A DNA stretch of 64,000 nucleotides. It comes from Bacillus sp. (in: firmicutes). Lineage in GTDB: Bacteria; Bacillota; Bacilli; Bacillales; JACDOC01. The stretch covers positions 248,001 to 312,000 of the forward strand of contig JACDOC010000001.1 in the NCBI GenBank assembly GCA_017656295.1. The letters run 5' to 3'. This document shows, piece after piece, positions 25,540 to 34,464 of the stretch. Position 1 is the first letter of the stretch. Each line of letters begins with the position of its first letter. The notes below the pieces were generated by a model. The model did not search any database. It saw only the letters and a list, made by a program, of their open reading frames with translations, and was not told the DNA's origin. The translations under genes and the position numbers were made by a program.

Positions 25540-26802
25540 CTACTTTTTATATACCGGCAACACAATCTCTACTCGCGTCCACTGATTTTTTTGACTGTAG
25601 TAATGTACTGTGCCGCCCATGTCTTGGATGAGTTTACGTATGATTAATGTACCTAAGCCGGTTCCTTTTGATTTAGTTGTGTAATACGGTAGACCAATTT
25701 TCTTTACTTCTTCTTTGGTTAGTCCGATGCCGTTGTCTTCTATTATGATGGCTACTTTTTGGATTGGTAAGCTCATCGATTTAACGGTAATTTTACCATC
25801 GGTGGTTCCTTTATTTTCAATGGCTTCTATAGCGTTTTTCAAAATATTTAATAGCGCTTGCTTTAGAAATTTTTTCTCCACATGAACAAGATGTTCGTTG
25901 GATAAATCGAGGTCAATCGTGATATTTTTCATTTGAGCCGTTGGTTTGATGAGTTCGACCATGGCTTTTAACGTCGTTTCGACGACGAATGTCTCACGCC
26001 CATCTTTCCCTGGTTTGGATAATGATAAGTAATCTGAAATAATTTCATTTGTTCGATTTAATTCTTCTAATATTAAATCAGAATACTGTGGTAACAGATG
26101 ATGTTGATTATTAGTAATTAAAAATTGAATAAATCCGCGAACCGTTGTTAATGGATTACGAATTTCGTGAGCAAAGGCGGCTGCCATATGACTGACCGTC
26201 TTTAAATGTTCTACATATAAGGTATCTTCAATTTGTTGATTGATTTCCATTAACTTTTCCATTGTAAAAATTAACCCAAACATCGTAGGAAAAAAGAGTG
26301 AAAAGTAAATAATATAGAAAGATGATGTTAAAAAGGGAACAAACAACTCTAAAGTAATTAATGAGAAAACAGTAAAACAAATAAAAATGACAAAAGATAT
26401 AGGTGCCTTTTGACGAGCTTCTAGAAAAGGCTTTCGAAACCCGATTCCTAATAAATAAGCAATAATATTAATCACAACCCCAGGAACGACGAACTCTCCA
26501 CCAATGATGATCCGCATGATTGTTACGATGAAAAAGCAAAATAAACCGACCCATTTTCCTCGGTATAGCGTTAACACTAATAGAATCACCATACGGAAAT
26601 CAAAGTTCGTGTCCCCAAGCACTTCGATCGGGTAAAACATACATAACACCGCAGCTAAGGTTCCAACCAGTGCATAGATCACTTGTTCGTTAAACGGATA
26701 TTGCTTTCTTTTTTTCAAAGGAAAGAAAAGATTCGTACTAACGAGAAAGGCAATGATAATCGTGTAGTTAACAATTAAAGGTTTAATGATATGAATAAAC
26801 AT
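25540..26802 (-). CDS. KinB-like membrane sensor histidine kinase (5TM-5TMR_LYT type)
   Basis: A 420-residue kinase. Residues about 1-190 form five to six membrane helices of the 5TMR-LYT type (FDFRMVILLVLTLYRGKW, then GVVINIIAYLLGIGFRKP). A short linker precedes the HisKA domain with HMAAAFAHEIRNPLTTVRG (acceptor His near residue 214). The ATPase domain has NILKNAIEAIENKG, EDNGIGLTKEEV and KGTGLGTLII. Length and architecture match B. subtilis KinB, which feeds the Spo0F phosphorelay; no response regulator lies nearby, as expected for an orphan sporulation kinase. The specific role (sporulation or another input) is inferred from architecture. Confidence 0.85.
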   Translation of the reverse strand: MFIHIIKPLIVNYTIIIAFLVSTNLFFPLKKRKQYPFNEQVIYALVGTLAAVLCMFYPIEVLGDTNFDFRMVILLVLTLYRGKWVGLFCFFIVTIMRIIIGGEFVVPGVVINIIAYLLGIGFRKPFLEARQKAPISFVIFICFTVFSLITLELFVPFLTSSFYIIYFSLFFPTMFGLIFTMEKLMEINQQIEDTLYVEHLKTVSHMAAAFAHEIRNPLTTVRGFIQFLITNNQHHLLPQYSDLILEELNRTNEIISDYLSLSKPGKDGRETFVVETTLKAMVELIKPTAQMKNITIDLDLSNEHLVHVEKKFLKQALLNILKNAIEAIENKGTTDGKITVKSMSLPIQKVAIIIEDNGIGLTKEEVKKIGLPYYTTKSKGTGLGTLIIRKLIQDMGGTVHYYSQKNQWTRVEIVLPVYKK

Positions 26803-26975
26803 CCTGTGATTCCCCTAAACACCGTCTTGCTGTCCAATAAAAATATGTCCTGATTCATCATAACATAAGAAAAGATACCTGTGTTAGTTTGAAAATATGA
26901 TTAAAAGGTAGGGAGGAAAACGGATCATTTTTGTCGAATTTGTCGGTGTATTTTTGTTGTGAGTAAAAAGTTAAT

Positions 26976-27075
26976 GGTTGTATCGGCAAATATAGGTCAA
27001 ACTTGGTAGGAATCTTCCCCTATCGGTAAATAAAATCCGAATTCTGGCAAGTAAACTACAGTTTTTCGACAAAAT
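26976..27075. repeat. Very degenerate ~20-bp repeats in the kinB-pxpB gap
   Basis: TATCGGCAAAT, TATCGGTAAAT, CTGGCAAGTAAA and TTCGACAAAAT recur at roughly 20-40 base spacing in the divergent gap 26803-27142. They resemble decayed versions of the other arrays. Apart from these I see nothing definite in the gap except the ribosome binding site of pxpB. Confidence 0.3.
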
Positions 27076-27142
27076 CAAACGATCGTTTTTATACATATTG
27101 AAGCAAGGATATTTTCTTCTCCATCAAACGGAGGTGGCCACC

Positions 27143-27838
27143 ATGATTTTTCCATTAGGCGATGGGGCTGTCATTGTTGAGTTAGGCGACCAGATGAATG
27201 AAAAAGTAAGCGAGCAAGCGATTAAGCTAGCACAAAAGCTCGAACAACAGCCGTTTCCAGGGTTTATTGAAGCAGTGCCTGCGTATACGACGGTAACGGT
27301 GTTTTACCGACCAGAGGTTTTCGACCGAGCGTTCGCTCAAGTCTCAAACTATATTCAAAAAGCCATGAAACAACTATCCGAGCAACATCCTATTCAAGGC
27401 CGGACGATTAAAATTCCTGTTTGTTACGGAGGAGCGTTCGGACCAGATTTAGATGAGGTCGCGCATTACCACGGCCTCCCACCGGAAGAGGTCATTGAAC
27501 GGCACACAAATCATACATATACGGTTGCGTTTCTCGGGTTTTCTCCTGGGTTTCCGTTTTTACTTGGGCTAGATCCAGCTATCGCTACACCTCGTAAATC
27601 CACTCCGAGAACACGGGTTCCTGCTGGCTCTGTCGGTATTGCGGGGCAACAAACCGGCATTTATCCTGTTGAGTCTCCTGGTGGTTGGCAAATCATTGGG
27701 CGAACGCCTCTGTCTTTATTTTTTCCGGAAAAAGAACAGCCGACGCTCATTCGACCTGGCGACCGGATTATTTTTCACCCGATTTCAGAAAAAGAATTTA
27801 ATGTAATTGTCAACGGATTTAAGGAGGACGACGAATGA
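27143..27838 (+). CDS. pxpB: 5-oxoprolinase subunit PxpB (KipI-like)
   Basis: A 231-residue protein. ATG 27143 is chosen because GGAGGTGG lies 6 bases upstream; an in-frame upstream start has no ribosome binding site. Motifs: FPLGDGAVIVELGD at the N-terminus, CYGGAFGPDLDEVA near 110 and the family signature AFLGFSPGFPFLLGLD near 142, then PAGSVGIAGQQTGIYP. With PxpA and PxpC it forms the prokaryotic ATP-dependent 5-oxoprolinase that opens 5-oxoproline to glutamate. KipI in B. subtilis also inhibits the sporulation kinase KinA; the KinB-like gene next door makes this notable. First gene of pxpBCA, overlapping pxpC by 4 bases. Confidence 0.94.
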   Translation: MIFPLGDGAVIVELGDQMNEKVSEQAIKLAQKLEQQPFPGFIEAVPAYTTVTVFYRPEVFDRAFAQVSNYIQKAMKQLSEQHPIQGRTIKIPVCYGGAFGPDLDEVAHYHGLPPEEVIERHTNHTYTVAFLGFSPGFPFLLGLDPAIATPRKSTPRTRVPAGSVGIAGQQTGIYPVESPGGWQIIGRTPLSLFFPEKEQPTLIRPGDRIIFHPISEKEFNVIVNGFKEDDE

Positions 27839-28791
27839 CGGTGACCATCACGAAAGCAGGGGTGTTGACGACAATCCAAGATAGCGGGAGATTTGGTTAT
27901 CAAAAGCTCGGTGTCCCATGTGGCGGAGCAATGGACGATTATGCGATGCGCCTCGCGAACATTGCGGTCGGAAACGATGAAGAAGAAGCGGTTATTGAAA
28001 TGACGATGATTGGGGCAAATTATAAATTCCAAGAACCGGCTGTCATTTGTCTCACCGGCGCGGACATGAATGCGACGTTACATGGAAAAAAACTCGAACT
28101 CGGTCGTCCCTACTATATCAAAGCCGGAAGCGAACTCCGCTTACAGGCAGCCCAAAACGGTTTTCGTACATACTTAGCGATTCAAGGGGGAATCCAAATC
28201 CCACCCGTACTCCAAAGTAAAAGCACGTATGTCAAAGCACAACTCGGCGGCCTAAACGGTCATCCGCTAAAACCAGGAGACGTTTTACCGATCAAACCAC
28301 CAAAGCAGCTTCCACCGACCGATTGGAAGCTCAGTCCGCAATTATTTTCATATATAAACGACACCACGATTCGAGTGATCCCAGGCAAACAATATGAGTG
28401 GTTCACCAAAGAAATGATGCAACCGTTCACCCAACATCCCTATACGATTACTCCCCAGTCCGACCGCATGGGCTATCGGTTACAAGGAGAAACCCTCTCC
28501 ATTCAAAAAACCAACTCGCTCATTACAGAAGGGACAGCATTCGGGACAATCCAAATCCCACCGGATGGACAACCAATAATTTTAATGGCCGACCGGCAAC
28601 CAACTGGGGGCTATCCGAAAATCGGTAATGTGATCACCGTTGATTTGCCAAAGCTTGCGCAAAAACGGCCGGGAAAACAGGTTCGTTTTTCATTTGTTTC
28701 GATCGAAGAAGCCCAAGCGCTTCGGAAAAAACGGTACCACCATTTACAATCGTTGAAAAAAGTCGTTCAACAAGCCTATGAAACAACGTAA
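27835..28791 (+). CDS. pxpC: 5-oxoprolinase subunit PxpC (KipA-like)
   Basis: A 318-residue protein with AAGGAGGA before the ATG. It has the carboxyltransferase/AHS2 signature: TITKAGVLTTIQDSGRFGYQ at the start, GVPCGGAMDDYAMRLAN near 30, AIQGGIQIPPVL near 115, SDRMGYRLQGE near 215 and EGTAFGTIQIPPDGQPI near 240. It works in complex with PxpB and PxpA. It overlaps pxpB by 4 bases and precedes pxpA by 13 bases. Confidence 0.94.
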   Translation: MTVTITKAGVLTTIQDSGRFGYQKLGVPCGGAMDDYAMRLANIAVGNDEEEAVIEMTMIGANYKFQEPAVICLTGADMNATLHGKKLELGRPYYIKAGSELRLQAAQNGFRTYLAIQGGIQIPPVLQSKSTYVKAQLGGLNGHPLKPGDVLPIKPPKQLPPTDWKLSPQLFSYINDTTIRVIPGKQYEWFTKEMMQPFTQHPYTITPQSDRMGYRLQGETLSIQKTNSLITEGTAFGTIQIPPDGQPIILMADRQPTGGYPKIGNVITVDLPKLAQKRPGKQVRFSFVSIEEAQALRKKRYHHLQSLKKVVQQAYETT

Positions 28792-28804
28792 AGGAGGAAG
28801 AATC

Positions 28805-29566
28805 ATGACTACGATTGATCTTAATTGTGACATGGGCGAAGGGTTTGGACGCTATTCATTTGGGGTAGATGAACAGATGATGCCCTACATCTCATCAGCC
28901 AATATTGCCTGCGGTTGTCATGCTGGCGATTTTTCAACAATGAACCAAACCGTCCAACTCGCTCTCAAACACAATGTCGCCATTGGGGCCCATCCTGGAT
29001 TTCCGGATCGCCAAGGCTTCGGTCGACGAGAGATGATGATGTTGCCAACCGAAATCTATGAGCTGGTTCTTTACCAAATCGGCGCTCTCCAAGCCTTTGT
29101 GCAAGCCAACGGCGGAAAGCTCCATCACGTTAAGCCACACGGCGCACTGTATAACATGGCTGCCCAAAACTCAGAGATAGCGGAAGCGATTGCTAAAGCA
29201 GTATATCAAATCAGCCCGAACCTCATCCTTTACGGATTAGCAAACAGCGAATTAACGAAAGCCGGAGAGCGACTTGGCCTACCAGTCGCTCACGAAGTGT
29301 TCGCCGACCGTACGTACCAACCAAATGGAACGCTCACACCACGAACGGAACCGAACGCACTTATCACCAACGAACAACTCGTAATCGCTCAAGTCTTACA
29401 CATCGTTCGACACGGCTTCGTTCGTGCCGTCGATGGGACCCTCGTTCCCATCCATGCGGACACGGTTTGTATTCATGGGGATGGGGAGAAGGCGGTTCTT
29501 TTTGCCGATAAACTCAATAAAGCGCTGGTAAAGAATGGGGTCACCGTACGAGCGTTAAATACGTAA
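28805..29566 (+). CDS. pxpA: 5-oxoprolinase subunit PxpA (LamB/YcsF family)
   Basis: A 253-residue protein. ATG 28805 follows AAAGGAGGAAG; the in-frame ATG 27 bases upstream overlaps pxpC and lacks a site. Family signatures: DLNCDMGEGFGRYSFG at the start, SANIACGCHAGD near 33, GAHPGFPDRQGFGRR near 64, VKPHGALYN near 115, VFADRTYQPNGTL near 175 and VCIHGDGEKAV near the end. It is the third part of 5-oxoprolinase and completes the complex. No dedicated 5-oxoproline transporter or kipR regulator is in the cluster, unlike B. subtilis. Confidence 0.95.
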   Translation: MTTIDLNCDMGEGFGRYSFGVDEQMMPYISSANIACGCHAGDFSTMNQTVQLALKHNVAIGAHPGFPDRQGFGRREMMMLPTEIYELVLYQIGALQAFVQANGGKLHHVKPHGALYNMAAQNSEIAEAIAKAVYQISPNLILYGLANSELTKAGERLGLPVAHEVFADRTYQPNGTLTPRTEPNALITNEQLVIAQVLHIVRHGFVRAVDGTLVPIHADTVCIHGDGEKAVLFADKLNKALVKNGVTVRALNT

Positions 29567-29583
29567 AATAAAAAGCAGAAAAA

Positions 29584-29614
29584 AATCAGGGATTCTCCAT
29601 TCCCTGACTTTACA
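29584..29614 (+). terminator. Rho-independent terminator of pxpBCA
   Basis: TCAGGGA pairs with TCCCTGA around TTCTCCAT, followed by CTTTAC; the hairpin is good, the T-run weak. Confidence 0.65.
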
Positions 29615-29676
29615 TTAGAAATACCGACTAAAACTGACAGAATACGATGAACACTATAATAAAAAAATGAGGCCAT

Positions 29677-29808
29677 TTAGAGAAATTGTAAAATATAAGG
29701 AATACCTGCGCTTATTAAAACAATTAATGAAAAAATAGAAACATAGACGATCTTTTTTTTCATTTCCCGTTTACGGTGCATTTCTTCGGGAGTTAAAAAC
29801 CGAGTCAC
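29677..29808 (-). CDS. 43-residue single-pass membrane protein
   Basis: A short gene that automatic length cut-offs would miss. AAGGAGG lies 8 bases before GTG 29808; ATG 29814 in the same frame is too close to it. The product starts MTRFLTPEEMHRKREMKKK, a charged and basic segment, and ends with one hydrophobic helix (IVYVSIFSLIVLISAGIPYI) and QFL. The strong ribosome binding site and the proper inside-positive topology support a real product. I do not recognise the family. It faces pxpA and is divergent from the 48-residue gene at 30003. Confidence 0.7.
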   Translation of the reverse strand: MTRFLTPEEMHRKREMKKKIVYVSIFSLIVLISAGIPYILQFL

Positions 29809-30002
29809 ATTCATTCCTCCTTGAAAACTAATAAGACACTTTTAATATCGTCAAAAAGGTATTATTTTAATAAGGTAATTGAATCATTTTTCAATGAATT
29901 TTTCGTCAACTTTTTGTTAGATAGTAGGACAAAAGTTTTGTAAAATTTACTTTTTTAGTAAAATCCAGTATATTCCATCATACAGACATGAGGTGTACGA
30001 TC

Positions 30003-30149
30003 ATGCAAAGTAATATGAGTGAGAAAGAAATTGATTTATTAGAACAAGTTTTAAAACAAGCATTTTTAAGAGGAAATCATCGGGATATGACCCCCGAAAA
30101 AATGATTGAATGGTTGAAAAGCGAATTGAAGCCGATGCTTGTTAAATAG
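30003..30149 (+). CDS. 48-residue soluble helical protein
   Basis: A short frame beginning ATG 30003 with GAGGTG 9 bases upstream. The product (starts MQSNMSEKEIDLLEQVLKQA, then FLRGNHRDMTPEKM and IEWLKSELKPML) is charged, predicted all helical, without signal or membrane segment. Composition and codon use look genuine. The family is unknown; small acidic helical proteins of this kind in Bacillus are often sporulation or regulatory proteins, but nothing here proves that. Confidence 0.65.
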   Translation: MQSNMSEKEIDLLEQVLKQAFLRGNHRDMTPEKMIEWLKSELKPMLVK

Positions 30150-30256
30150 CTTTATATAGTAATATCTTCCTCAAGGACCTCCAGTTCCCAGTTAGTATTG
30201 CGTAAATTTTCTGTATAATGGTACATGTAACGTCGACGACAGAAAGGATGGACATC

Positions 30257-31321
30257 TTGAGGAAGACAATTATAGCATTAACGACTTTTGCTATTGTTTC
30301 TACTAGTTTTGTAGGAAAAGCCTATGGTCAGACATATACCGTTCGATCGGGTGATACGTTATATAAAATTGCCAAAAACTACGGAACGACCGTTCAAGCG
30401 ATAAAAGATGAGAATGGACTAACTAGTAATGTCATTTATGCGAATCAAAATTTGAATATTCCGTCAAGTACAAGAAAGACGTATACCGTGGTTTCAGGTG
30501 ATTCGTTATATAAAATTGCGAACAAGTTTGGCGTCACCATCCAACAATTAAAAACTTGGAATCGATTAAACTCTGATCGAATTTATGTTGGCCAAACGTT
30601 AGTGGTCGCAAACAACAGTCTAACCAATACGTATCACGTGAAACCAGGGGATACATTAAGCGGTATCGGGAAGCGTTTTGGTGTTACGGTAGGACAATTG
30701 AAAGCATGGAACAACTTATCATCAGACGTTATTTATGCCGGCCAAACGTTAAAAGTAAGCGCTCCATCAACGAACAAATATGTCGTTCAGCCAGGGGATA
30801 CACTTAGCCATATTGCGAAAAAATACAATGTGACTGTTCAACAGTTAAAAGCGTGGAACGGGTTAACTTCCGATCTAATTAAAGTAGGTCAAACGTTAAC
30901 GGTGTCAAAGCCAAGTACCACTAGCCAAAGTGGATCTGTTCCAACACCAACCAAAAGCTTCTCTTCTCGTTTAGTAGAAGAAGCGAAAAAGCACGTTGGA
31001 ACTCCTTATGCATGGGGCGGAACTTCTCCATCAGGTTTTGATTGCAGCGGATTTATTTATTATGTATTTAACCAAGCTGGAAAAAGCATTCAACGGTCAA
31101 CGACAGAGGGATATTTTGCCCAATCTTATAAAATTAATCAACCGAACGTGGGAGACCTAGTCTTTTTTGCCAACACGTACAAAGAAGGCATTTCCCACAT
31201 GGGAATTTATATTGGAAACAATCAATTTATTCATGCAAGTAGCTCAAATGGAGTTGCGATTACTAAACTTGATAACCCGTATTGGTCCAAATATTTTGTA
31301 GGCTATTATCGCTTTAAATAA
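30257..31321 (+). CDS. LysM-repeat NlpC/P60 peptidoglycan endopeptidase (LytE/LytF/CwlS type)
   Basis: A 354-residue secreted autolysin. TTG 30257 follows AAAGGATGG; a signal peptide (MRKTIIALTTFAIVSTSF, cleavage after AYG) follows. Four LysM domains of about 44 residues occupy about 24-225, each beginning Y.V..GD(T/S)L..I, and bind glycan. A Ser/Thr linker leads to NlpC/P60 with catalytic Cys263 in GFDCSGF, His in ISHMGIYIG and a second His in FIHASS. It cleaves D-Glu-mDAP links in stem peptides during growth or cell separation. A -10 box TATAAT lies at 30214-30219. It shares a bidirectional terminator with the convergent subtilase. Confidence 0.94.
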   Translation: MRKTIIALTTFAIVSTSFVGKAYGQTYTVRSGDTLYKIAKNYGTTVQAIKDENGLTSNVIYANQNLNIPSSTRKTYTVVSGDSLYKIANKFGVTIQQLKTWNRLNSDRIYVGQTLVVANNSLTNTYHVKPGDTLSGIGKRFGVTVGQLKAWNNLSSDVIYAGQTLKVSAPSTNKYVVQPGDTLSHIAKKYNVTVQQLKAWNGLTSDLIKVGQTLTVSKPSTTSQSGSVPTPTKSFSSRLVEEAKKHVGTPYAWGGTSPSGFDCSGFIYYVFNQAGKSIQRSTTEGYFAQSYKINQPNVGDLVFFANTYKEGISHMGIYIGNNQFIHASSSNGVAITKLDNPYWSKYFVGYYRFK

Positions 31322-31366
31322 AAATAGAGAAGTGAAGGCCATCGTGCCTCGCTTCTCTATTTTTTA
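31322..31366. terminator. Bidirectional Rho-independent terminator
   Basis: AAATAGAGAAG pairs with CTTCTCTATTT, with AGGC/GCCT continuing the stem; T-runs occur on both strands. It serves the LysM gene and the convergent subtilase gene. Confidence 0.9.
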
Positions 31367-33642
31367 TTTAAATATTGATATGTACGTTCAACCATCGCCG
31401 CAAATTGCGCTCTTGTCATCGGTTCATATGGACGGAAGTAATCTTGTTTCGTAATAATTCCACGAGCGGCTAAGTTTTGTACAGCGATGTAAAATTCGTC
31501 TGATTCTTTTATATCTTGGAACGGATAAGGTTGATTTACGTCAATCAACGTGTCAGCAAGGTTTAATGCCCTAGCTAAAATTAACGCCATTTGACTTCGT
31601 AATAATGAACGATCGGGGTGAAAATATCCGTTTGAATACCCTTTTAATACATTTCGTTGGGAGGCGTGTAAAATCGAAAGCGTTGCTTCATCAAGCGCTA
31701 CCGATAAGTCGACAAACGGACTTTCGTACGGCACCGTTCCATCCCACTGTAAGAGGCGGCTCATCATCATCGCTGCGTGGCGCCTTTTAATGGACGCATT
31801 CGGTCGAAACGTTCCGTCATTGTACCCGTTGATGAATCCGTGTGTATAGGCTCCTTTTATTTCTTGATAGGCCCAAAAGCTCGATGGGACGTCGGAAAAC
31901 GTCTCTGTTGAAGGGGATAGATTTTGAACAAACGTTTGATTAGTATGAATCAAAGTTTGGTCCTCAACAACTACCGATAATACTCGAAAAATTGGGTTCG
32001 TGCCTTCAAATGAGATAGGAATGGAAAGCATGGTGTTATCGATTTTGAAGTCGATGTACGGTTCTCCGTTTAACGCAATATGTAACGACTCGCCCATTAG
32101 TGATGGTGAAACAGTAAGTAAATAGTTTCCTTTTTGCCCCATCTGTTGGTTATATAATGTTAACCATTCCAATTTGTTTGGAGTAATGGATTCAAACGGA
32201 GTTGTCATTTGAATGAAACCATGTCCCGTTTCTTTGTCAAACCCTCTGTTCCCAATATCCAAGGATCCGAGAAACAGTCGGGACCGCCATCGGACGATGT
32301 CTTCATCCGGATATTCATATTTAATGAGGGCAGCAAGGCCAGATACCATCGGCGTAGCCATGGATGTCCCGTTTAATCGTCTATATTCATTTTCTCCGTA
32401 TGTACTTAAAATATCAGTAGCCGGCGCACTGATATCGACTTCCCAGCCGAAATTAGAAAAAGAAGCGCGTTTCAATGTAGTATCAACACCAGCAACTGTA
32501 ATCACATATGGATAAGATGCAGGATAAAAAAGTTCCGTCGACTTTCCTAAGTTTCCAGCCGCTGCAACGACCATCACATTTTGCTGAAAGGCTTTCGCAA
32601 TAGATTGCTCGAGCATGACGGTTTTCCCTTTTCCCGCTAAGCTTAAATTGATGACATCGACATTTAAGGATAGTGCGTCTTCTACGGCTTGACTGATTTC
32701 AAAGTCTCCACCTAATCCGTTCTTATCCAACGCTTTTAACGGAATGATATCGATTGGTGCCTGGCCGACGACACTTGTCATGCCAATTCCATTATTCGAA
32801 CATGCTCCTAAAATCCCTGTGACATGGGTTCCGTGACCATTCGTGTCGTATGGATAGGTCATGCCTTCACGAAAATCTTTTCCGAGACTGAAAAGAATGT
32901 TGTCACAAAAATCGACGTGTTCGTTCGCTCCGGTATCAACAACGGCAACGGTGACGTGGTCCACGCCGATTAGCCTTTCAATCACAGGGTGTGTCTTCCA
33001 ATGATCTTTTAACGTAATGGTGACGGTAAGTTTCGAATAGCGTTTTTTAGGAAGAAGGACATCAAGGGTAGGAAGACCTCCTTCATTTTGGGCAAGAAGC
33101 TGACCATTCTCGTCGTACACAGAAAGTTCCCAGTTATGTTCAACACGGGATAACGTAACAGACAGACGAGAAAGTTGTTCGTTTGGTATGTCAATCTCAA
33201 ATTCGTTCGCAAAAAACGATTGCCCCGTATAAGAAAAAGATGTTTCGTCGTATGTAATCGTTTGCTCCCACAGCTTGTTTTCTTGTTGTGGATACTGTTT
33301 AAATACAGCATGGGATTGAATGGCGACTAATGCCCATTGTTGATTGTTTAGTGGGTCATTTGGAATAGAGGAAACTATGGATTTAATAAAGTTCGGTTCT
33401 ATCTGGACAATGTTTGGATGTAAATGGTGCCATGCTTCAATGTCTTGATCGTTCGCCCATACTTTAAGCATATGTTTATGACGCTCTGTTTTTATGTTCG
33501 GATGCTGAATTTGAAACGTTTCCGCTGCTTCTTCTGAATCAAAATAAAAAATCCACTCTTGAGTGGAAGCGAATACTTCGTTGCTAGGATAAAAGAATAG
33601 GAAAATAATAGGGAATAAAAATCCAAAAGTCCAGCGTAACAT
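31357..33642 (-). CDS. SLH-anchored subtilisin-like serine protease (S8)
   Basis: A 761-residue secreted protease with GAGGGA before its ATG and a signal peptide ending near VFAST. After a propeptide-like region (about 27-90) and an insert of about 130 residues resembling a pre-peptidase beta-sandwich, the S8 triad is complete: Asp236 in VAVVDTGAN, His270 in NGHGTHVTG, Ser427 in NGTSMATPMVSG. The oxyanion Asn is in AAAGNLGKS. The last 190 residues are three SLH domains (GFINGYNDGTFRPNASIKRR is the clearest). It would act at the cell surface on wall or secreted proteins. The 186-bp repeat array lies upstream of the gene. Confidence 0.94.
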   Translation of the reverse strand: MLRWTFGFLFPIIFLFFYPSNEVFASTQEWIFYFDSEEAAETFQIQHPNIKTERHKHMLKVWANDQDIEAWHHLHPNIVQIEPNFIKSIVSSIPNDPLNNQQWALVAIQSHAVFKQYPQQENKLWEQTITYDETSFSYTGQSFFANEFEIDIPNEQLSRLSVTLSRVEHNWELSVYDENGQLLAQNEGGLPTLDVLLPKKRYSKLTVTITLKDHWKTHPVIERLIGVDHVTVAVVDTGANEHVDFCDNILFSLGKDFREGMTYPYDTNGHGTHVTGILGACSNNGIGMTSVVGQAPIDIIPLKALDKNGLGGDFEISQAVEDALSLNVDVINLSLAGKGKTVMLEQSIAKAFQQNVMVVAAAGNLGKSTELFYPASYPYVITVAGVDTTLKRASFSNFGWEVDISAPATDILSTYGENEYRRLNGTSMATPMVSGLAALIKYEYPDEDIVRWRSRLFLGSLDIGNRGFDKETGHGFIQMTTPFESITPNKLEWLTLYNQQMGQKGNYLLTVSPSLMGESLHIALNGEPYIDFKIDNTMLSIPISFEGTNPIFRVLSVVVEDQTLIHTNQTFVQNLSPSTETFSDVPSSFWAYQEIKGAYTHGFINGYNDGTFRPNASIKRRHAAMMMSRLLQWDGTVPYESPFVDLSVALDEATLSILHASQRNVLKGYSNGYFHPDRSLLRSQMALILARALNLADTLIDVNQPYPFQDIKESDEFYIAVQNLAARGIITKQDYFRPYEPMTRAQFAAMVERTYQYLNKK

Positions 33643-33750
33643 AGATGTCCCTCGCTTTTTACAGTAGTTCCTGCTTCTATTATACTATCGACATTTTTTC
33701 ATAATCATTTAGAGAATCTTCCTGGTAGTTGTTTTAAAATACTTGAATTA

Positions 33751-34290
33751 TTGCTCATAAAAGAGGAATTTTTTTCACAAAGTAGGAGTTTTTCCCATGA
33801 CCTTGAAGATTTTTCCCATAAATCGGGAGTTTTTTCTCATAAATGTAGAATTATTTCTCATAAAGGTGAGGTTTTGCTCATAAAAAGTAGAATTTTCTCA
33901 TAAAAATGGAGCGGTAAAAATTCAAAAGCAGCCGATTTGCTCACAAAAGAGGATTTTTTCTCACAAAGTAGGAGTTTTTCCCATGACCTTGAAGATTTTT
34001 CCCATAAATCGGGAGTTTTTTCTCATAAATGTAGAATCATTTCTCATAAAGGTGAGGTTTTGCTCATAAAAAGTAGAATTTTCTCATAAAAAATGGAGCA
34101 GTTGAAATTCAAAAGCAGCCGATTTGCTCACAAAGAGGATTTTTTCTCACAAAGTAGGAGTTATTCCCATGACCTTGAAGATTTTTCCCATAAATCAGAA
34201 GTTTTTTCTCATAAAATAAGAATTATTTCTCATAAAGCAGAAGATATGCTCATAAAAAAAGAATTTTCCCTTAAAAATGGAGCACGTCTC
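33751..34290 (-). repeat. Higher-order tandem repeat: three ~186-bp copies made of ~21-bp subunits
   Basis: Long units begin at about 33751, 33937 and 34124 (periods 186 and 187); the first two are nearly identical and the third is more diverged. Each is built from about eight 20-22-base subunits whose plus-strand head is CTCATAAA or CCCATAAA and whose tail ends in a T-run. Subunit variants keep a fixed order within every long unit, so whole sets were duplicated. It fills the gap between the subtilase and glucosaminidase genes. The 105-residue frame at 34093 lies inside the repeats and is not a gene. Confidence 0.92.
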
Positions 34291-34299
34291 AAAAGTTGG

Positions 34300-34350
34300 T
34301 TGTCGCCTTCGTCAAAATTGGCAACGGCTAAGTTTTTCTTATGCTTTCAA
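34300..34350. repeat. Hairpin module flanking the array, also present at 49927-49982
   Basis: GTTGTCGCCTTCGTCAAAA with TTGGCAACGGCTAAGTTTTTC parallels the sequence ending the second array (AGTTGCCTTCGTCATAAG with CCAAGTTTTTC). GTTG(T)CGCC and GGCAAC can pair. Array plus this module appear to move together. Confidence 0.55.
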
Positions 34351-34416
34351 AAGGCTGCAATTTATGAAATTTACTCAATTTATATCAATTTGGAAATGGT
34401 AAATAGTTAATTATAG

Positions 34417-34461
34417 AAAAAAGGATCACCAAAGGAGGAACTCCGTTGATGATCCTTTTTA
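34417..34461 (-). terminator. Rho-independent terminator of the glucosaminidase gene
   Basis: AAAAAGGATCA pairs with TGATCCTTTTT around a 21-base loop containing GGAGGAACTCC; T-runs on both strands. Confidence 0.85.
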
Positions 34462-34464
34462 TTC

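Noticed and set aside
34093-34410. 105-residue frame in the 186-bp repeats
   Set aside because: Made of repeat units, with no ribosome binding site; the corresponding frame in blocks 1 and 2 has stops.
33643-34464. Insertion sequence or prophage remnant in the repeat-filled gap
   Set aside because: No transposase fragments, terminal inverted repeats or target duplications are visible; the sequence is fully explained by repeats and hairpins.
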